The notes under the pieces are model-generated. The model made no database searches and was not told where the DNA came from. It saw nothing but the letters and a program-made list of their open reading frames with translations. From Agrypnia vestita (Eukaryota > Arthropoda > Insecta > Trichoptera > Phryganeidae): 64,000 nt of DNA. The stretch is from contig JADDOH010000160.1 of assembly GCA_016648135.1 (NCBI GenBank), positions 248,001-312,000 of the forward strand, written 5' to 3'. Every line of letters starts with the position of its first letter. Positions within the stretch are counted from its first letter, which is position 1. The translations under genes were made by a program, and so were the position numbers. Positions 1-11,254 of the stretch are shown piece after piece.

Positions 1-533
1 GATTATTTGTCGGGGGAGTCTAAAATAGTAGGAATTACACACAATCGAGATCTTACGAACAATCTAGGATTCTACACGACCATTCGCACAATGACCAAAT
101 TCAATACACGAGAAATTTCTAGAATGCGAACTTTTATAAAATCCGTAGAAGCGAGCGCGGTCAGCTTGTCTTGAAGTTCAGCGAAAGTCAGAGATAAAAG
201 CGAAATACTAGAACTTAACGGGTGTTCGAAAATAAATATGACCACAGATATGCGAATAATCTACGACAAGTATAAAGTGCTCCACAGACGAGTGATTATT
301 GGTGTGAATTAAAGAACGGTGCTCCGATTTAATTCGTGTCCAGTGATTTAATAAGTCATTAAAAGGATAATTAATTTTAAGTGTTTCATTTGTCTCCCAC
401 AGCAATGATCCAGTGACAATATATATTTTTTAAATATTATTAAATCTGTACCTGAGATCCTTTTGATTTGATTTGGTTTTCCTTTATACCTCGTTTTAAA
501 AAAATATGTAAAGAACGCTGTGACGGGCAGTGT
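1..533. other. AT-rich sequence, nothing recognised
   Basis: No reading frame here has codon structure, a domain or a splice context that I can defend. No inverted-repeat boundary or microsatellite is visible either. Confidence 0.4.
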
Positions 534-567
534 TTTGTTTATACCAGCAGCCGCTGGTATAAACAAA
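534..567. repeat. Perfect 15-bp hairpin
   Basis: The arms 534-548 and 553-567 are exact inverted copies around a 4-base loop. No coding sequence surrounds it. It could be the fused ends of a lost inverted-repeat element or a template-switch palindrome. Confidence 0.7.
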
Positions 568-616
568 TGATGGAGGACTGCACGGTCTTACTGTAGTTAA
601 AAAATGTTAACCAGGC

Positions 617-1120
617 AACGAATGACAAGGACCGATATGGGGGCTTTTGCTAACAAAACGGCCCCGGGTAAGAGGTGAGTACCATTCACTGTACTCGAAA
701 GGACCAATACGGAAGCTTTTTCTCAAAAAAAGACCCTGGGTTAGAGGTGGGTACCTTTCACTGTACTCGAAAGGACGGATATGGAAGCTTTTGCTCATAA
801 AATCACCCTGGGTATGAGGTATGTACCATTCACTGTACTAGAAAAAACCGATATGGGAGCTTTTGCTCATAAAACGGGCCTGGATAAGAGGTGGGTATCA
901 TTCACTATACTGGAAGAAAGGACCAATATGGGAGCTTCTTCTCATAAATCGGCCCTGAGTAAGACGTGGGTACCATTCACTGCACTCGAAAGGACCAATA
1001 CGGTAGCTTTTGCTCAAAAAACGACCCTGAATAAGAGGCGGGTACCATTCACTGTACTAGAAAAAACCGATATGGGAGCTTTTACTCATAAAACGGCATC
1101 TTGTTGGAACTCAGGTACCA
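617..1120 (+). repeat. 72-bp tandem repeat in coding phase (about 7 copies)
   Basis: The core ACCATTCACTGTACT or close variants recurs near 681, 753, 825, 897, 972, 1044 and 1117, so the period is 72 (once 75) bases. Because 72 is 24 codons, the last five units stay open in one plus frame (781-1134) and give a degenerate 24-residue repeat with the pattern MGAFAHKT...KRxVPFTVLE. The first two units contain stops in that frame. There is no recognisable domain, promoter or splice signal, so I treat it as a minisatellite and not a gene. A single related unit lies in reverse orientation at about 10,048-10,115. Confidence 0.75.
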
Positions 1121-1145
1121 TTCATGATACCTGAATTCCAACAAG
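1100..1145. repeat. Hairpin closing the 72-bp array
   Basis: The segment 1100-1117 is inverted at 1128-1145 with one mismatch. It sits exactly where the 72-bp array stops and may mark the array boundary or a small inverted-repeat insertion. Confidence 0.6.
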
Positions 1146-1839
1146 TATTTTATCCATTTTTGGCTAAAATAACCGAAGTACATCACACACCAAATTCTTA
1201 CGTTTCTAAAAGTCTTGTACTCATATATTTTGGAAATACTCAATCCTCTTAGTAATTGACTTTAATTAAGGACATTATCCAAGAGCAACTACAAGTTTTT
1301 TTAAAACACTTTCGACATGTATCTGGTTGTATTATCTGAGCAACACACTTAGTAGATAATAATTAAAAAGCCTATACTATTGAAGAATCGTATAAACCAT
1401 GATATTAATGTCAACGCTTACCTTGCAACTCGTTTTTTGTGATCTGCTGTTTGTTTTTGCACTATTTACTGTTTTTCTGGCTTATACTTACTGTTTCCAT
1501 ATTTTTTATACATAACTTTGTACCAGGACACAATTATTAAGATGTCTTTTAACTCATTTTATATTCTGTTGCTTACTTTTGTGCTATTGCCTTTAAAATA
1601 TTATTTTTTCTTGCACTCTTATTCTACTGCTTGCATGCTTGTTGTATATTGATATATAATATACATGGTGTATTTGTGTACTACGTTATTTGTGGAAAAA
1701 TTGTAGTGAATATTGTTAACCTTGCCTGTCTCGACACAGATTTCTCTAGTGAAACAAGCATAGTCCAACCGAAATCTGTACAATTGTTGATATAGAAATA
1801 AATAAAAAAAAATTAAAAATCCTTAAGCGAAATTATCAT
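1146..1839. other. AT-rich, possible LINE 3' tail
   Basis: No coding frame is supported. The stretch ends at about 1795-1820 in an A-rich tail (AATAAATAAAAAAAAATT), which resembles the polyadenylated end of a plus-strand retroelement. No coding remnant upstream confirms this. Confidence 0.3.
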
Positions 1840-2620
1840 TTAAGGTACAGATACACATGTTTCTTTACTGGCATGCTAATGAGCATGCCACTAATAAGCA
1901 TGCCCTAACAACTGTACACACTTGCTCATTACTGGCATGCTTATTAGTGGCATGCTCATAAATAAGCATGCCCAAAGCTAACAATCAAACACACATGCTT
2001 ATTAGTGGCATGCTCTTGTCATAGAATAGAGACTCTCTTGTTCAAAATGGAAACTTTGTAAACTGAAATAGAAAATTTAAGTGAACCAATAAATCAAAAA
2101 ACGCACATTTTTGATTTTAGTTTATATAATTTTTATTGTAAGATTTGAATCATTCATGCCTATTAATAAAGTTGCGTAAAAATTATTTCTCACTATATTA
2201 TTTTTACACAACGGTGACCGAGTATTCCACAGACATTCGTGATTCCTATAATAAGTCACGAAAAGTAATGTTTTATCATCTCCCCAACGCGCCATATTTG
2301 TTTCATCTGTCGCGGACTGACAAGATCACATTGATAATACTAGCCGCGAAGCCCGCGAATGACATAAGCATGCTCATAATAAGCAAGTCTGTTCACACAT
2401 GCTCCAAAGATACCCCTTCTCTATGGTGAATGACAATGGCATGCTTATAAATCAACCGGCGGTTGATTTTTGAGCATGCCACTAGGTGGCATGCTCATTT
2501 CTAGCAATGTGCGTACACACATGCCACTAATAAGCATGCCACTGTCAACGTCGATACTGCGCATGCTCACGTGCCACTAATTAAGCATGTGTATCAGACG
2601 CCTTATGCTGAAAATCGCGT
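1840..2620 (-). mobile_element. GCATGC-palindrome-rich element carrying a MADF frame, copy A
   Basis: More than ten GCATGC palindromes occur here, mostly in the contexts AATAAGCATGCCACTAATA or ATTAGTGGCATGC and its complement. They sit on both sides of a minus-strand MADF frame (about 2295 to 2110). A second copy lies inverted at the far end of the window (63,430-63,930); about 450 bp align, including the MADF frame and both flanks. In this copy the MADF frame stops early: the ATA-AAA-ACT of the other copy reads ATA-TAA here. MADF domains often accompany PIF/Harbinger transposons, so a non-autonomous Harbinger-like element is the likeliest identity. The outer termini were not resolved. Confidence 0.6.
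2110..2295 (-). pseudogene. MADF-domain fragment, truncated
   Basis: Read from the ATG at 2295 downward, the frame shows the MADF pattern: a leading WGDDKTLL, the aromatic run FVTYYRNHECLWNT and then KNN..RNN. A TAA within the domain stops it before the KIKNVR segment that its sister copy at 63.6 kb keeps. MADF is a Myb/SANT-like DNA-binding fold found in Adf-1 relatives and in the accessory protein of PIF/Harbinger transposons. The frame lies inside a repeat, so I regard it as transposon cargo and not a host gene. Confidence 0.55.
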
Positions 2621-3580
2621 AATTCATGCTTATTTCATTGTCAAGTACGCTCTATACCGAACACCCGTTGCGAGCGACGTACGTCACATGTTTTAATACT
2701 GTTGACCTTGGAAGATATGTGGGGTAAAAAAGCAAAAAAAATATCGAAAAATATTAATAAAGATTATGGTCTCAAATTAAAAACATCATAGTATCCGGCG
2801 CATCAAAGTCAATCTCGTCACAGCTTCCGCAGAGATAGTGATCAGCCAACAGATGAAACCTCACACAACACAAGACATTGTAACGACTCCGACACGGTAT
2901 TACCACGTAATACATAAACACCAAGCTTTCGACGCGGTATTGCTAGCCAATACTTAACAAAACGCTGACGATGTTCTCACCCTGCTTTCAATACGGTATT
3001 GCAAGCCAATAAACCACAACACATTAGCCCTGATGATGGGCCCTGCAATGGAATCCAAAACGCCGGCCAGAAAGGTCGTAAAAACACGGCATAATACCCC
3101 AGAAGATTCAGAGTGGCTGTGTAAACCTTAGAACATTCGTAATTTAAAAAATGTTTTGAATGCAGTCACACAGTATTACTAATTTAAAATGTACTGAATT
3201 CTAGATTATATGTTTCCCTTCCAAAATCATGTCACCTATAAAATCTTGAATTAAGTACATTATAAATGAATAATCCTCAATGACTAGATTTTTTTAATAT
3301 TGCTATCTTTGGTTTTATACCCCACAATTGGACGCAGCTTAACGAAAAGGATCCATACAAAGTTAGTGAGATATTAACGTTTGAATGAGATATTTCTTTT
3401 TCGGTATTTGTTTTAAAATGTATTGAAAGTATGATTTTATGTGTACAATATTAATACCTTTTTATTTTTTTATTTATATAGTATAGCTAGGCGTAGTTTT
3501 GTACTTTCCGAGGTATAAATTATGTAAATTTATTAGATTGCTTATGATGAAATAATATGTTTGCCGTACATGTAGATTGG
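2621..3580. other. Intergenic, nothing recognised
   Basis: There are several near-repeats of a CGGTATTGC...CAATA motif around 2890-3015 but no gene, inverted-repeat boundary or domain that I can support. Confidence 0.35.
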
Positions 3581-3581
3581 T

Positions 3582-3726
3582 TCTAAGGTCCGAATTCAGA
3601 GTCAATACTTAGTGATTTAAAGGTTAAGGTACGCTTTAAAAGTGTAATTTTCAGTACAAAATAACACGTTTAAGGCGTACCTTAACCTTTCAATCATTTA
3701 AGTATTGACTCTGAATTCGGGCCTAA
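3582..3726. mobile_element. Palindromic Tourist-like MITE (TAA target)
   Basis: About 145 bp fold almost completely on themselves: GGTCCGAATTCAGAGTCAAT at the left is inverted at the right end as ATTGACTCTGAATTCGGGCC. Both ends abut TAA, the 3-bp target of PIF/Harbinger (Tourist-type) elements. The inner arms AAGGTTAAGGTACGCTTTAA are also inverted. A decayed relative of the inner arm lies near 17,610-17,640, and an end-like fragment (TATTCGGGCCTAAGTAATTG) near 58,590. Confidence 0.75.
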
Positions 3727-4244
3727 TGATAATAAAAATTATAAACATTTTTTTTACCGATTTAGCATCAGTTTGGTGTACTGAAGATATGTTTGACCAT
3801 GTTGTGGATTGGGTCCATTTCGCGTAACATCCAATTATACTACCTACAGATTTTTTAAACACTTCCATTTTAATATTTTCAAGTATCTTCACACTGTACT
3901 TTAAAATGCCTTTTAGGGCTGTCTACGTGTATAAAGGTCATTCGGGTCTATTCTTATTGGTTTGCATTATCTTAATAATCATGTATTGACCGCTATTATG
4001 TAACATTGCACGCTTCGTTAATACGGACGTGACGAATATTACATAAAACAAATAGGTACTAATATTATTTTCTTTAATTTGTAAAAATCAGTTTATTTCA
4101 CACGCCGGTAATCATTTTTTTTTGCCAGTGTCTGAATACTAAATTTCAGTAAATATTTTCGTAAAAGTTTTCCTGAAAAATTAACTATTTATAAACAGGT
4201 ATCCAGATGGTAAATATATATCATTGAATTGTTTTATTACTTAC

Positions 4245-4332
4245 CGTAATTATTGTAGCCATGTGCTGCGACCAGTGCAAGCGATAAGACTATGAAGATC
4301 TTCAACGCACAAGCGTTTGGAATGTTCATCAT
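4245..4332 (-). CDS. First coding exon: signal peptide of a secreted protein
   Basis: Read downward from 4332, the exon encodes MMNIPNACALKIFIVLSLA then LVAAHGYNNY. This is a short polar start, a hydrophobic core of about 14 residues and a small-residue cleavage region (VAAHG), which is a textbook secretory signal peptide. It ends at 4245 in G followed by a perfect GTAAGT donor, so the intron is phase 1, as is common after insect signal-peptide exons (cuticular and chorion genes among them). The second in-frame ATG at 4329 could also serve as the start. A possible next exon is an open frame from about 3915 down (after an AG at 3916; first residues ALKGILKYSVKILENIKMEV), which fits the phase. 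Its acceptor lacks a good pyrimidine tract and the frame later runs into the MITE at 3726. The mature protein is therefore unknown. Confidence 0.6.
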
Positions 4333-4716
4333 TTTAGATTTTCATTCGCTTTTCTTCACCGCATACCGCGATATTTTGGAATTATCACTGCCGAACTTTT
4401 CATCTGTGATCGCCAACGCAAAATCACCACTTAAGTTAAAACTCGCACAAAACATTAAGAATTAATTCTATTTATTTTTTGTTTTACGTAAATCAAGCAA
4501 CTGTGATTTGTAATTGTTACGGAGTTAAAAAAAATCAAACAGCTGAAAGAGGAACAGTTTCGTTGTGTAATATATGGTTGTATATAATTAAATGGACCGA
4601 CAATTGTTTTTTCGTTTATACAGGGTGTACCAGAGCTAGCAGCAGAAACTTAGCTGGTAGATTCCTGCCTATGTTATAAGTCAATAATATATACTACTCT
4701 AAAATATATAATATAT

Positions 4717-5585
4717 ACTACTCGCTTGCCCCGCTTTTTAACAGTCAGGATTCCCCGGAACAAACGACCGGCCGCGCGGCGCGTGTACGTGAAACCAATT
4801 ATTTATTTACGTGACATTATTTTCTCTTAAGTGTACAAAGATAATAATTATTTGCCATAGATAAATAATCAGACAAAGTGAACAAATTTTTGGTTTCTTT
4901 TTATCGAGATCAGTTTTTTATCTTTTGAATACATAAAGGGTTTCTTATATTTCGGCGTTTTTTTTACGAAAATGTGGTTTTGTATTATTAATTTGTATCG
5001 GAATATATACTCTAGACTGCATTTTTTAAGGCAATAACTTAGATAGAACCTTTATTATTATATAAAAGTAATAAACTTGACAATATTTACAATAATTAAT
5101 AAAATATAAGCATTAATCGACAGGCCGCGGCCAAAAAATCGTTTTTGGTGTCCTAGGCGGAGCTAATTTTCAATGAATATTTATATGTATACATAATATG
5201 TTTTTTATACGAATAAAGTGTACTTCATTATCTAGAAATTTTACTAAGGAAATCAATAAATATTCAATATTAATAAAGTTATAATGTTTTAAATTTGCAT
5301 GAAATTTTTACGTTTTTTGTTGATTTTAAAACGCTTTTTATTTACATAAAGATATGAATTCACACAGTAAATTCTATCACTTCCCGTATTTTGAGGCTTT
5401 ACTCACTGGAGTATACATTCTGATATGAATGAATAATAAAAACCCACATTTTCGTAAAAAAAAATACCGAAATATGCATTTGCAGTGAATATGCCGCCTT
5501 AAGCGCGATCACAATTTTGGACATGACTGCTTTAAGAGATCTCCGTGGAAGACCATTATTTTGGACCGGGGCAAGCGAGTGGATA
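4717..5585. mobile_element. Non-autonomous element with nested inverted repeats
   Basis: The outer motif CTCGCTTGCCCCG near 4721 is inverted as CGGGGCAAGCGAG near 5568. An inner, longer pair is 4946-4990 (TATTTCGGCGTTTTTTTTAC...) and 5430-5475. Between them there is only AT-rich non-coding sequence. The class is unassigned and exact termini and target duplication were not resolved. Confidence 0.55.
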
Positions 5586-5854
5586 AAGCGTAATCAATTT
5601 TGAACTTGGGGTTTCAAAAACAGGGATTCGTTCGAACGAAGCATCCTGTCCAAAGGCAACACCATACTGTAACTGAACGTGGATTTAATGATTTTTCCTC
5701 TCACCGTTGAGGTTTTTTTTTTTATTTAGAAAAAAATATGAGAATTTCATTTTCACGTACATTGTATACCAAAATTTGGATAAATAAAAGTTAATTTATA
5801 TGAAATGATATTCTAGTATTTACTTGAAAAAACGTGATATTTTTGTTTTTTTAT
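5586..5854. other. Intergenic, nothing recognised
   Basis: AT-rich sequence with no supported gene or repeat boundary. Confidence 0.3.
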
Positions 5855-6003
5855 ATACATATCGACGGTGGAAAGGAAAAAATGACCAAGCGACAATATG
5901 GCCGAAATTGAGTTATATATATAGTTGAGACATATATAACTCAATTTCGGCCAAATTGTGGCTTGGTCATTTTTTCCGTTACACCGTCGATATGTATATG
6001 CTG
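5855..6003. mobile_element. Near-perfect hairpin MITE of about 150 bp
   Basis: ATACATATCGACGGTGGAAA at the left is inverted at the right as CCGTTACACCGTCGATATGT. The central arms (GGCCGAAATTGAGTTATATA) are also inverted around a short loop. TATA-type sequence flanks both ends, which suits a TA target. The element has no coding content, and its small size and symmetry are MITE-like. Confidence 0.75.
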
Positions 6004-6254
6004 AGGTGAAAATAAATGTCGCTGAAGACGATTTTGTTGTCAAATCACTCCATCATCTACTGTGCTCAAGGATCCAAACGCACGGTGGTGTCTAAGGTCT
6101 GCTGGCTTAATTTTTTGAGCGTATAACCAAAGTCTTTGGTTAAAATTCGTCACAAGGAGTTCTGGATATGGATATTCGTTACTACAAGGAACTAGCGCAC
6201 TGCGAGCAATGACGAATTATTCTTGAATTATTGGAAACGTTTTCATTTATTCTA

Positions 6255-6674
6255 TTAGGTCCTTACCTATGAAATTGTCGTTTTCTAATACTGGCCAATT
6301 TGATGTTCGATGTCCTGCATCTGACACGGAATTCCACATTCAAATTAATGTCATATTAAATCTATGAAATTTTTTTTCAAAATAAGTTATTCATTTTTTC
6401 CCACCGTTTGTTTTTTCTTTGTATCGCTCTGCCTGCGACCATGGAGAAAATGAAAATTCACGTTATTTTCGAACATGAGTTCCTTTTGCCACTAATGCTG
6501 CGCAGACGGCACTCAATATCAACAACTTGTATGAACCAAGCACCGCAAATAAACGAACGATGCATTTTTGCGTCGATAACAATGGTCAATACTTCAATTA
6601 ATTAAATATATAGTTTATAAAAAAATGTGTGAATTTTTCTATGTAAAATGAAAAATTCTTAGATAAGGACCTAA
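6255..6674 (+). mobile_element. Internally deleted mariner (irritans-like)
   Basis: The ends TTAGGTCCTTACCTATGAA (6255) and its degenerate inverse TTCTTAGATAAGGACCTAA (ending 6674) form the TIRs, and TA lies directly outside each, as for Tc1/mariner insertions. Inside, plus-strand frames around 6436-6600 retain the start of a mariner transposase: MEKMKIHVIFEHEF, then after a frameshift residues resembling the helix-turn-helix segment (RNIN...NERT). Everything between there and the right TIR, including the catalytic triad, is missing. At 420 bp against about 1.3 kb for a full mariner, this is a non-autonomous deletion derivative. Confidence 0.8.
6436..6605 (+). pseudogene. Mariner transposase N-terminal fragment
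   Basis: The fragment starts at MEKMKIHVIFEHEF, the conserved N-terminus of SETMAR/irritans-type transposases. A frameshift follows shortly, after which the HTH-like segment is recognisable in another frame. No catalytic Asp residues remain. It lies inside the TIR-bounded remnant at 6255-6674. Confidence 0.65.
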
Positions 6675-6676
6675 TA

Positions 6677-9005
6677 TCAACATTTCCTTTTGAGTTGGTG
6701 CTGGTGGAACAAAACACCTCGAATTTACTGATGAAGTTACATTACATCATTACGAATCCTTACAAAGGATTGCCAAACTTCATTAAACGTTTGCAAATTT
6801 GATAAACGTTCATCCGCTTTGATTTTGAGTTTTTCTGACCTCCCAATGATTTCAAATAAAACGTAATATAATACAAACGAAATGTAGTAAATTGTAATCA
6901 AAACGCTACAATTTTTAAACAATTTTTTAAACACTTTTTTTATAGTTTAACCGTTTCACTCGAGTTATTTAAACACTGTGGATAGTAAACAAAGTAATCA
7001 CCCCACGTACGTAGATTTTTTATTATTATTTATAAAATGATGTTAAACTTTCATTACACAACTTATCACGATTTATGCTTCCGATCGTGAGATTTTTTTA
7101 CGGGGAATCAGTACCTGCGTAGAAAAATAAACAACTTTGGTGTTTAATTTGTGCGATGGCAACACGCGGGAGTTGCCGCCAAAACGTGCGCCGCGACGGA
7201 AGTCCGCTGTAGAAATGGCGCGGAACAGCGCCGGCGGGTAGGTACCTGGATAATTGTATCAGCCACTCGCGGATGGTAAAAAAATGAATGAACGTAGGTA
7301 CTTACTCAACTTTTTATTCAAACAAAAACAACCTTCACGTGCCGTGGTATCGAATGAATTACCCAGGGGTCGAAAACAATACAAATCCCGCAATTGTCAC
7401 GTTCTTGTAAATGTTTAAGATATTATTTTAGAGGTATAGGAAAACAAAACTGCCACAAAAAGTTTTACAAAGATAGGTGCTTTTAAAAAACATGTTTGTG
7501 TTAGTAGTTCTGTATGTAAAGTATATAAATTTTCAATTCACTGCTCAGGCAAGAAAAATCGCTGCAAATTGTTGTTGCGCGTTGTACAGTAGCGGTTTTG
7601 TTTATATATCTCATATTTAGGGAAGTGGTATAACACAGTGCAACTTAACTTAACCAATTAACAAAAATACAATAATTCTAGAACTCACATCCCTAGTGAG
7701 TATGGAAATAATATTATAATATTTTAACCCTAAAAAAAATGAAAAAAAAGTTAAAATCATTTTCTTTATTTGTCACGATATTTTAATCAGTTCACACAAT
7801 TGCAAAGGACCCCTCTGTTCTCAGGATAACAACATCATTTTATCATAGAATTTCTGTGAAAATGTCACAACATCCGTCAAATGTTAACATTTCAGTCATT
7901 GCAGCGGAAATGTTGGCTTTAATTTAATATTTGCAGACTTAGGATGAAGAAATTATCAGATGAGTGCGAAACAAAGTGATTTATACCAATATTAGTACAT
8001 ACAGTTTATAATATTCATGGCGTCAAAATTAACGAAGTGTAATATATGTTATAATGTATAAAAGATGGCAAAAATATCAATGATTGTTATGATAACTTAA
8101 ACTTTCAATAAAAATAGACCCATGTTTTTAATACCTCAATAAGTTAACTAACAATCTCCAAACATTTAAGGATACATAAAATGATGAAATATTTGTTCAA
8201 GAAGTTTACGGTTTATCGGTGGTATTTTTATGATTATCTCAAAATATGGCCAAAATATTGCACTCTCTGAGTTTTTATTTAAAGAATTTATTTTTCCTTT
8301 CGTATCCAGATCATCACATTGTCATTAAAAATCCTTTCATATTTCACGTATTATATAATAAAATTAATTATTTTTTGGTGCTTTGTTTGACTGTGTAGTT
8401 GCATTTTCAATTTATGTTTATTTATATTCCCGGCGTTTTAGAATCACAACCAATTTAATATATTCCAAAAAGATTAAACACGATTGCCTTTTGTGAGAGG
8501 GAAACCTTCAAATACGGTTGAATAGATTCTCTGTTCTCTGAGCCATTCGTGTGTGACAGCTTAGTTGTGGAATGTTTTTCGACTAATCTGTTTCCTATTT
8601 TTTACAACCTGGATCTCATAAAACTCGGATTAGCCTCATCAAACAGCTTTCCTTCCCTTCTCGCATATAATATCCTCGTCCTACAGAGGACATTGACCTC
8701 ACAAAACCCAGAATGGATCTTATCTGAGGATTTGTAGATACATTATTAAAAATCTTGACAGCGTTTTAAATGTTTTGATGGTGAAAGAAAAAAATTAATT
8801 GTCTATTATAAGTGTTCTTAGTATGATTTATATACGACACGATCTGCTATGGGCAAGTTAAAAATAGGTATTCAAGAATTAGCGATAAAGTAAAGCAGCT
8901 TAAGTTAATAACAGCTAAGCAACAAATTGTACAAAATGTCCTAGGCTTGATATACAAAATAAAAAACCGATGGTTCTATCATAATCTGTGAATAAAAATT
9001 TGAAA
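6677..9005. other. Long intergenic stretch with one CpG-rich patch
   Basis: The stretch is mostly AT-rich without a supportable gene. At 7150-7250 there is an unusual GC and CpG-rich patch containing ATGGCGCGG at 7215 followed 23 nt later by a donor-like GGGTAGGT. It could be a promoter with a very short first exon, but I have no second exon to join to it. Confidence 0.3.
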
Positions 9006-9534
9006 TATACAGGGTTATTTGGAAAACATTAATTACCTCGCAGGACTATACTCCTGCCTTGATTATGAGTCGAAAATGTTCAAGCAGCCATGTGGAATTA
9101 TGAAGATATGCAATATCAATGTTTGCATTTTCTTTTTCAATATTTCTGACCTATTTTTTACAAAACGTTGAACTATCATTACACTTACTTATATCGATTA
9201 CTACAAATTCATTCGTTTTAACCCAGGTTAAATAAAATGATAAAAACCCTGCGGAAATTCCAATTGGAATCGGAAGGTTTTTATTGTTTTATTTGACTTG
9301 TATTAAAGGGTATGAATTTTTCGTATTCGATTTAAATTACTGTAATGATAGTCCAATATTTTACAAAAAATAAATCAGACATATTGAAAAAAAATCAAAC
9401 TTTGATTTCGCATATCTCCATTACTATTAATAATGAGGTCATGATTGCTTGAACATTTTCGACTCATAATTAAAGGAGAAATATAGCCCTGTGAGATTAC
9501 TAAAGTTTCTAAATAATCCTGTATAATTATATAC
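9006..9534. mobile_element. Long-TIR MITE, family L (copy 1)
   Basis: The left end TATACAGGGTTATTTGGAAA is inverted at the right as TTTCTAAATAATCCTGTATA. Subterminal TTGATTATGAGTCGAAAATG and its inverse follow, so the TIRs extend over more than 100 bp. The middle has a palindromic AATTCCAATTGGAATT core. Sister copies are at 43,731-44,166 and 57,853-58,339, and a core-only fragment is at 13,255-13,385. There is no coding content. The superfamily is unassigned; flanking TATA would suit a TA target. Confidence 0.75.
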
Positions 9535-10140
9535 ATTTATATTTTTAATCACTCAAATATAATTTTAATCACTTATTTTTCTTTATTCATCCAAACCGTA
9601 ACATCTTCAATCGTAGCTCTATCCATCCAGCTTATTTTCATTATCATATTGTAAAAAAGTTTTCAGAATTTCACGGCTGATCAGAATCGGCCCAGCACGT
9701 CCGCCGCCTAGTTGGCATTATTTTAATGCCTCCTCGCCAAGCCGCAGGCAGGGCAACACGCACTCCTGCAACCTGGAGAGTCGGCCGCCCAAAACCTTCA
9801 CTGTCAGAGCGTCTTTATTTAGAAAAATGTGCACAATAATATAACAAAGGCAATAAACACAGATAAGTAAGAACAATAAAATAATAATAAGATATATGTA
9901 TAAATACTGATCATTGATAGAAGACATTTAACAACGCAATAGCGTAAATATAAAAATACAAAGAAAAGAACAGTAGATTAATATGAAAAAAATAATGATA
10001 AAACATTGTGCAAGAATATAAAGATATTGATTTATATACATATATATGTACAGTGAGTGGTACCCACCACTTACCCAGGACCGTTCTAAGAGCAAAAGCT
10101 TCCTTATCGGTTCTAATCAATCGTCTCCAGGTTCACATTT
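9535..10140 (-). other. Possible antisense LINE tail and a stray 72-bp repeat unit
   Basis: The segment 9,715-9,880 resembles the tail at 10,140-10,260: a GC-rich start, then CTTTATTTAGAAAAATGTGCAC against ATTTATTTAAAAAAATGTACAT. This suggests two copies of the 3' end of the same minus-strand LINE. At 10,048-10,115 one unit of the 72-bp repeat found at 0.6-1.1 kb appears in reverse orientation. No intact gene is present. Confidence 0.4.
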
Positions 10141-10850
10141 TTTTAACACTACTTTGCAAGACCGTGCCGCCCCGCAACGACTGTTCCCACCGTGAAATAG
10201 ATATTTATTTAAAAAAATGTACATGAAATAAAATAAAACAAGAGTCGTATAACTTAAACATAAAACACAAATGAAATCATAAGTAAATCAAAACCAGACA
10301 AAACAGAATGAAATACAATGTTAAAACATAATAAATGAAAGTAACAATAATAAGATAATTAAAGAAAAGTCCCTCGGTGGCGGCAGTGGATGGCCGTAAA
10401 CCGCCCCTCAAGGGGATAATAGATAACGAACAAAAAGTACAACACGATGACTTCCTGCAACGAAGTCAAGACCAACAGAAAAACATATGCCCAGTGCAGG
10501 AGCAGCAACAGAGGGAAAATAATTCCCTTCTGCGCGTAAACAATATGAAACCTAACTAAATGAAAAAAACACGAAAAAAACTAACTCAATGACCTCCTCA
10601 GGATCTCCAAGCGGGACACCCACTCCCTGACAAAAGACCGGAAACATCCGAAGTGCCTTTCATTCCGTACCAGGACGTCGCTTGAAGCACGACGCCCTGG
10701 TACTAAAAACACCCCATGTTCATTAAAACCCTCTCTCGCGTCAGACACAACCATGCATTCCCAGAGGATACGTTCCGCCGTCTGGGCCACCTGGCCGCAT
10801 ACACACCACGGGTCATCGGAGTCACGCACGTATATATACAGAAAATATTT
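10141..10850 (-). mobile_element. 3' fragment of an R1-like LINE, minus strand
   Basis: Minus-strand residues from 10,829 down read DPWCVCGQVAQTAERILWEC. The spaced CxCG...C pattern fits the cysteine motif found C-terminal to reverse transcriptase in R1/Jockey-group LINEs. The usual His in the motif is replaced (ERILWEC where HILWEC is expected). A stop follows at 10,581, and the remaining 400 bp resemble a 3' UTR. The reverse transcriptase itself is absent, so this is a typical 5'-truncated LINE copy. Confidence 0.55.
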
Positions 10851-11254
10851 CAGGTTTGGTACAATATCGAACGTCCAGCGGTCGTGCCACCAGTATAAAT
10901 TGGCGTGCGAGGGAGGGCGTCCCTGTCGCGAAACAGAAGTTGCCAGGGTGAAAATTTATTACAAATAATATACAGTGTCCGGTGACCGGTGTCGGAGCCT
11001 TTAATAGGAATTTGGTCGGGCAAAACTAAAGAACAAACCAATAATGACGGCCGCTCTGTCTGGAGTCTTGTCAAACGGTAATATTGGTCGATTATTTGCT
11101 TTTTCAGCTTCACACAACTTTAAAACCACATTGACAATTGTTCTTGCACCATCTCGGACTGTTTGGGATGTTTTGGACATAAAAATTCAGTGTATATTGG
11201 TAATCAAGATGTCACAGCTCCCGACCAAATACAAAATTGGATTGAATTACAGGG
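10851..11254. other. Intergenic, nothing recognised
   Basis: There are overlapping open frames on both strands but no domain and no splice signal context. It is probably further retroelement 3' sequence or unique spacer. Confidence 0.3.

Noticed and set aside
2145..2429. 94-codon plus-strand frame, and its counterpart on the minus strand at 63,467-63,742
   Set aside because: Both are the antisense of the MADF frame in the same element; the MADF pattern is on the opposite strand.
9718..10226. Several 70-codon frames
   Set aside because: They lie in LINE 3' UTR-like sequence and a stray 72-bp repeat unit and show no domain.
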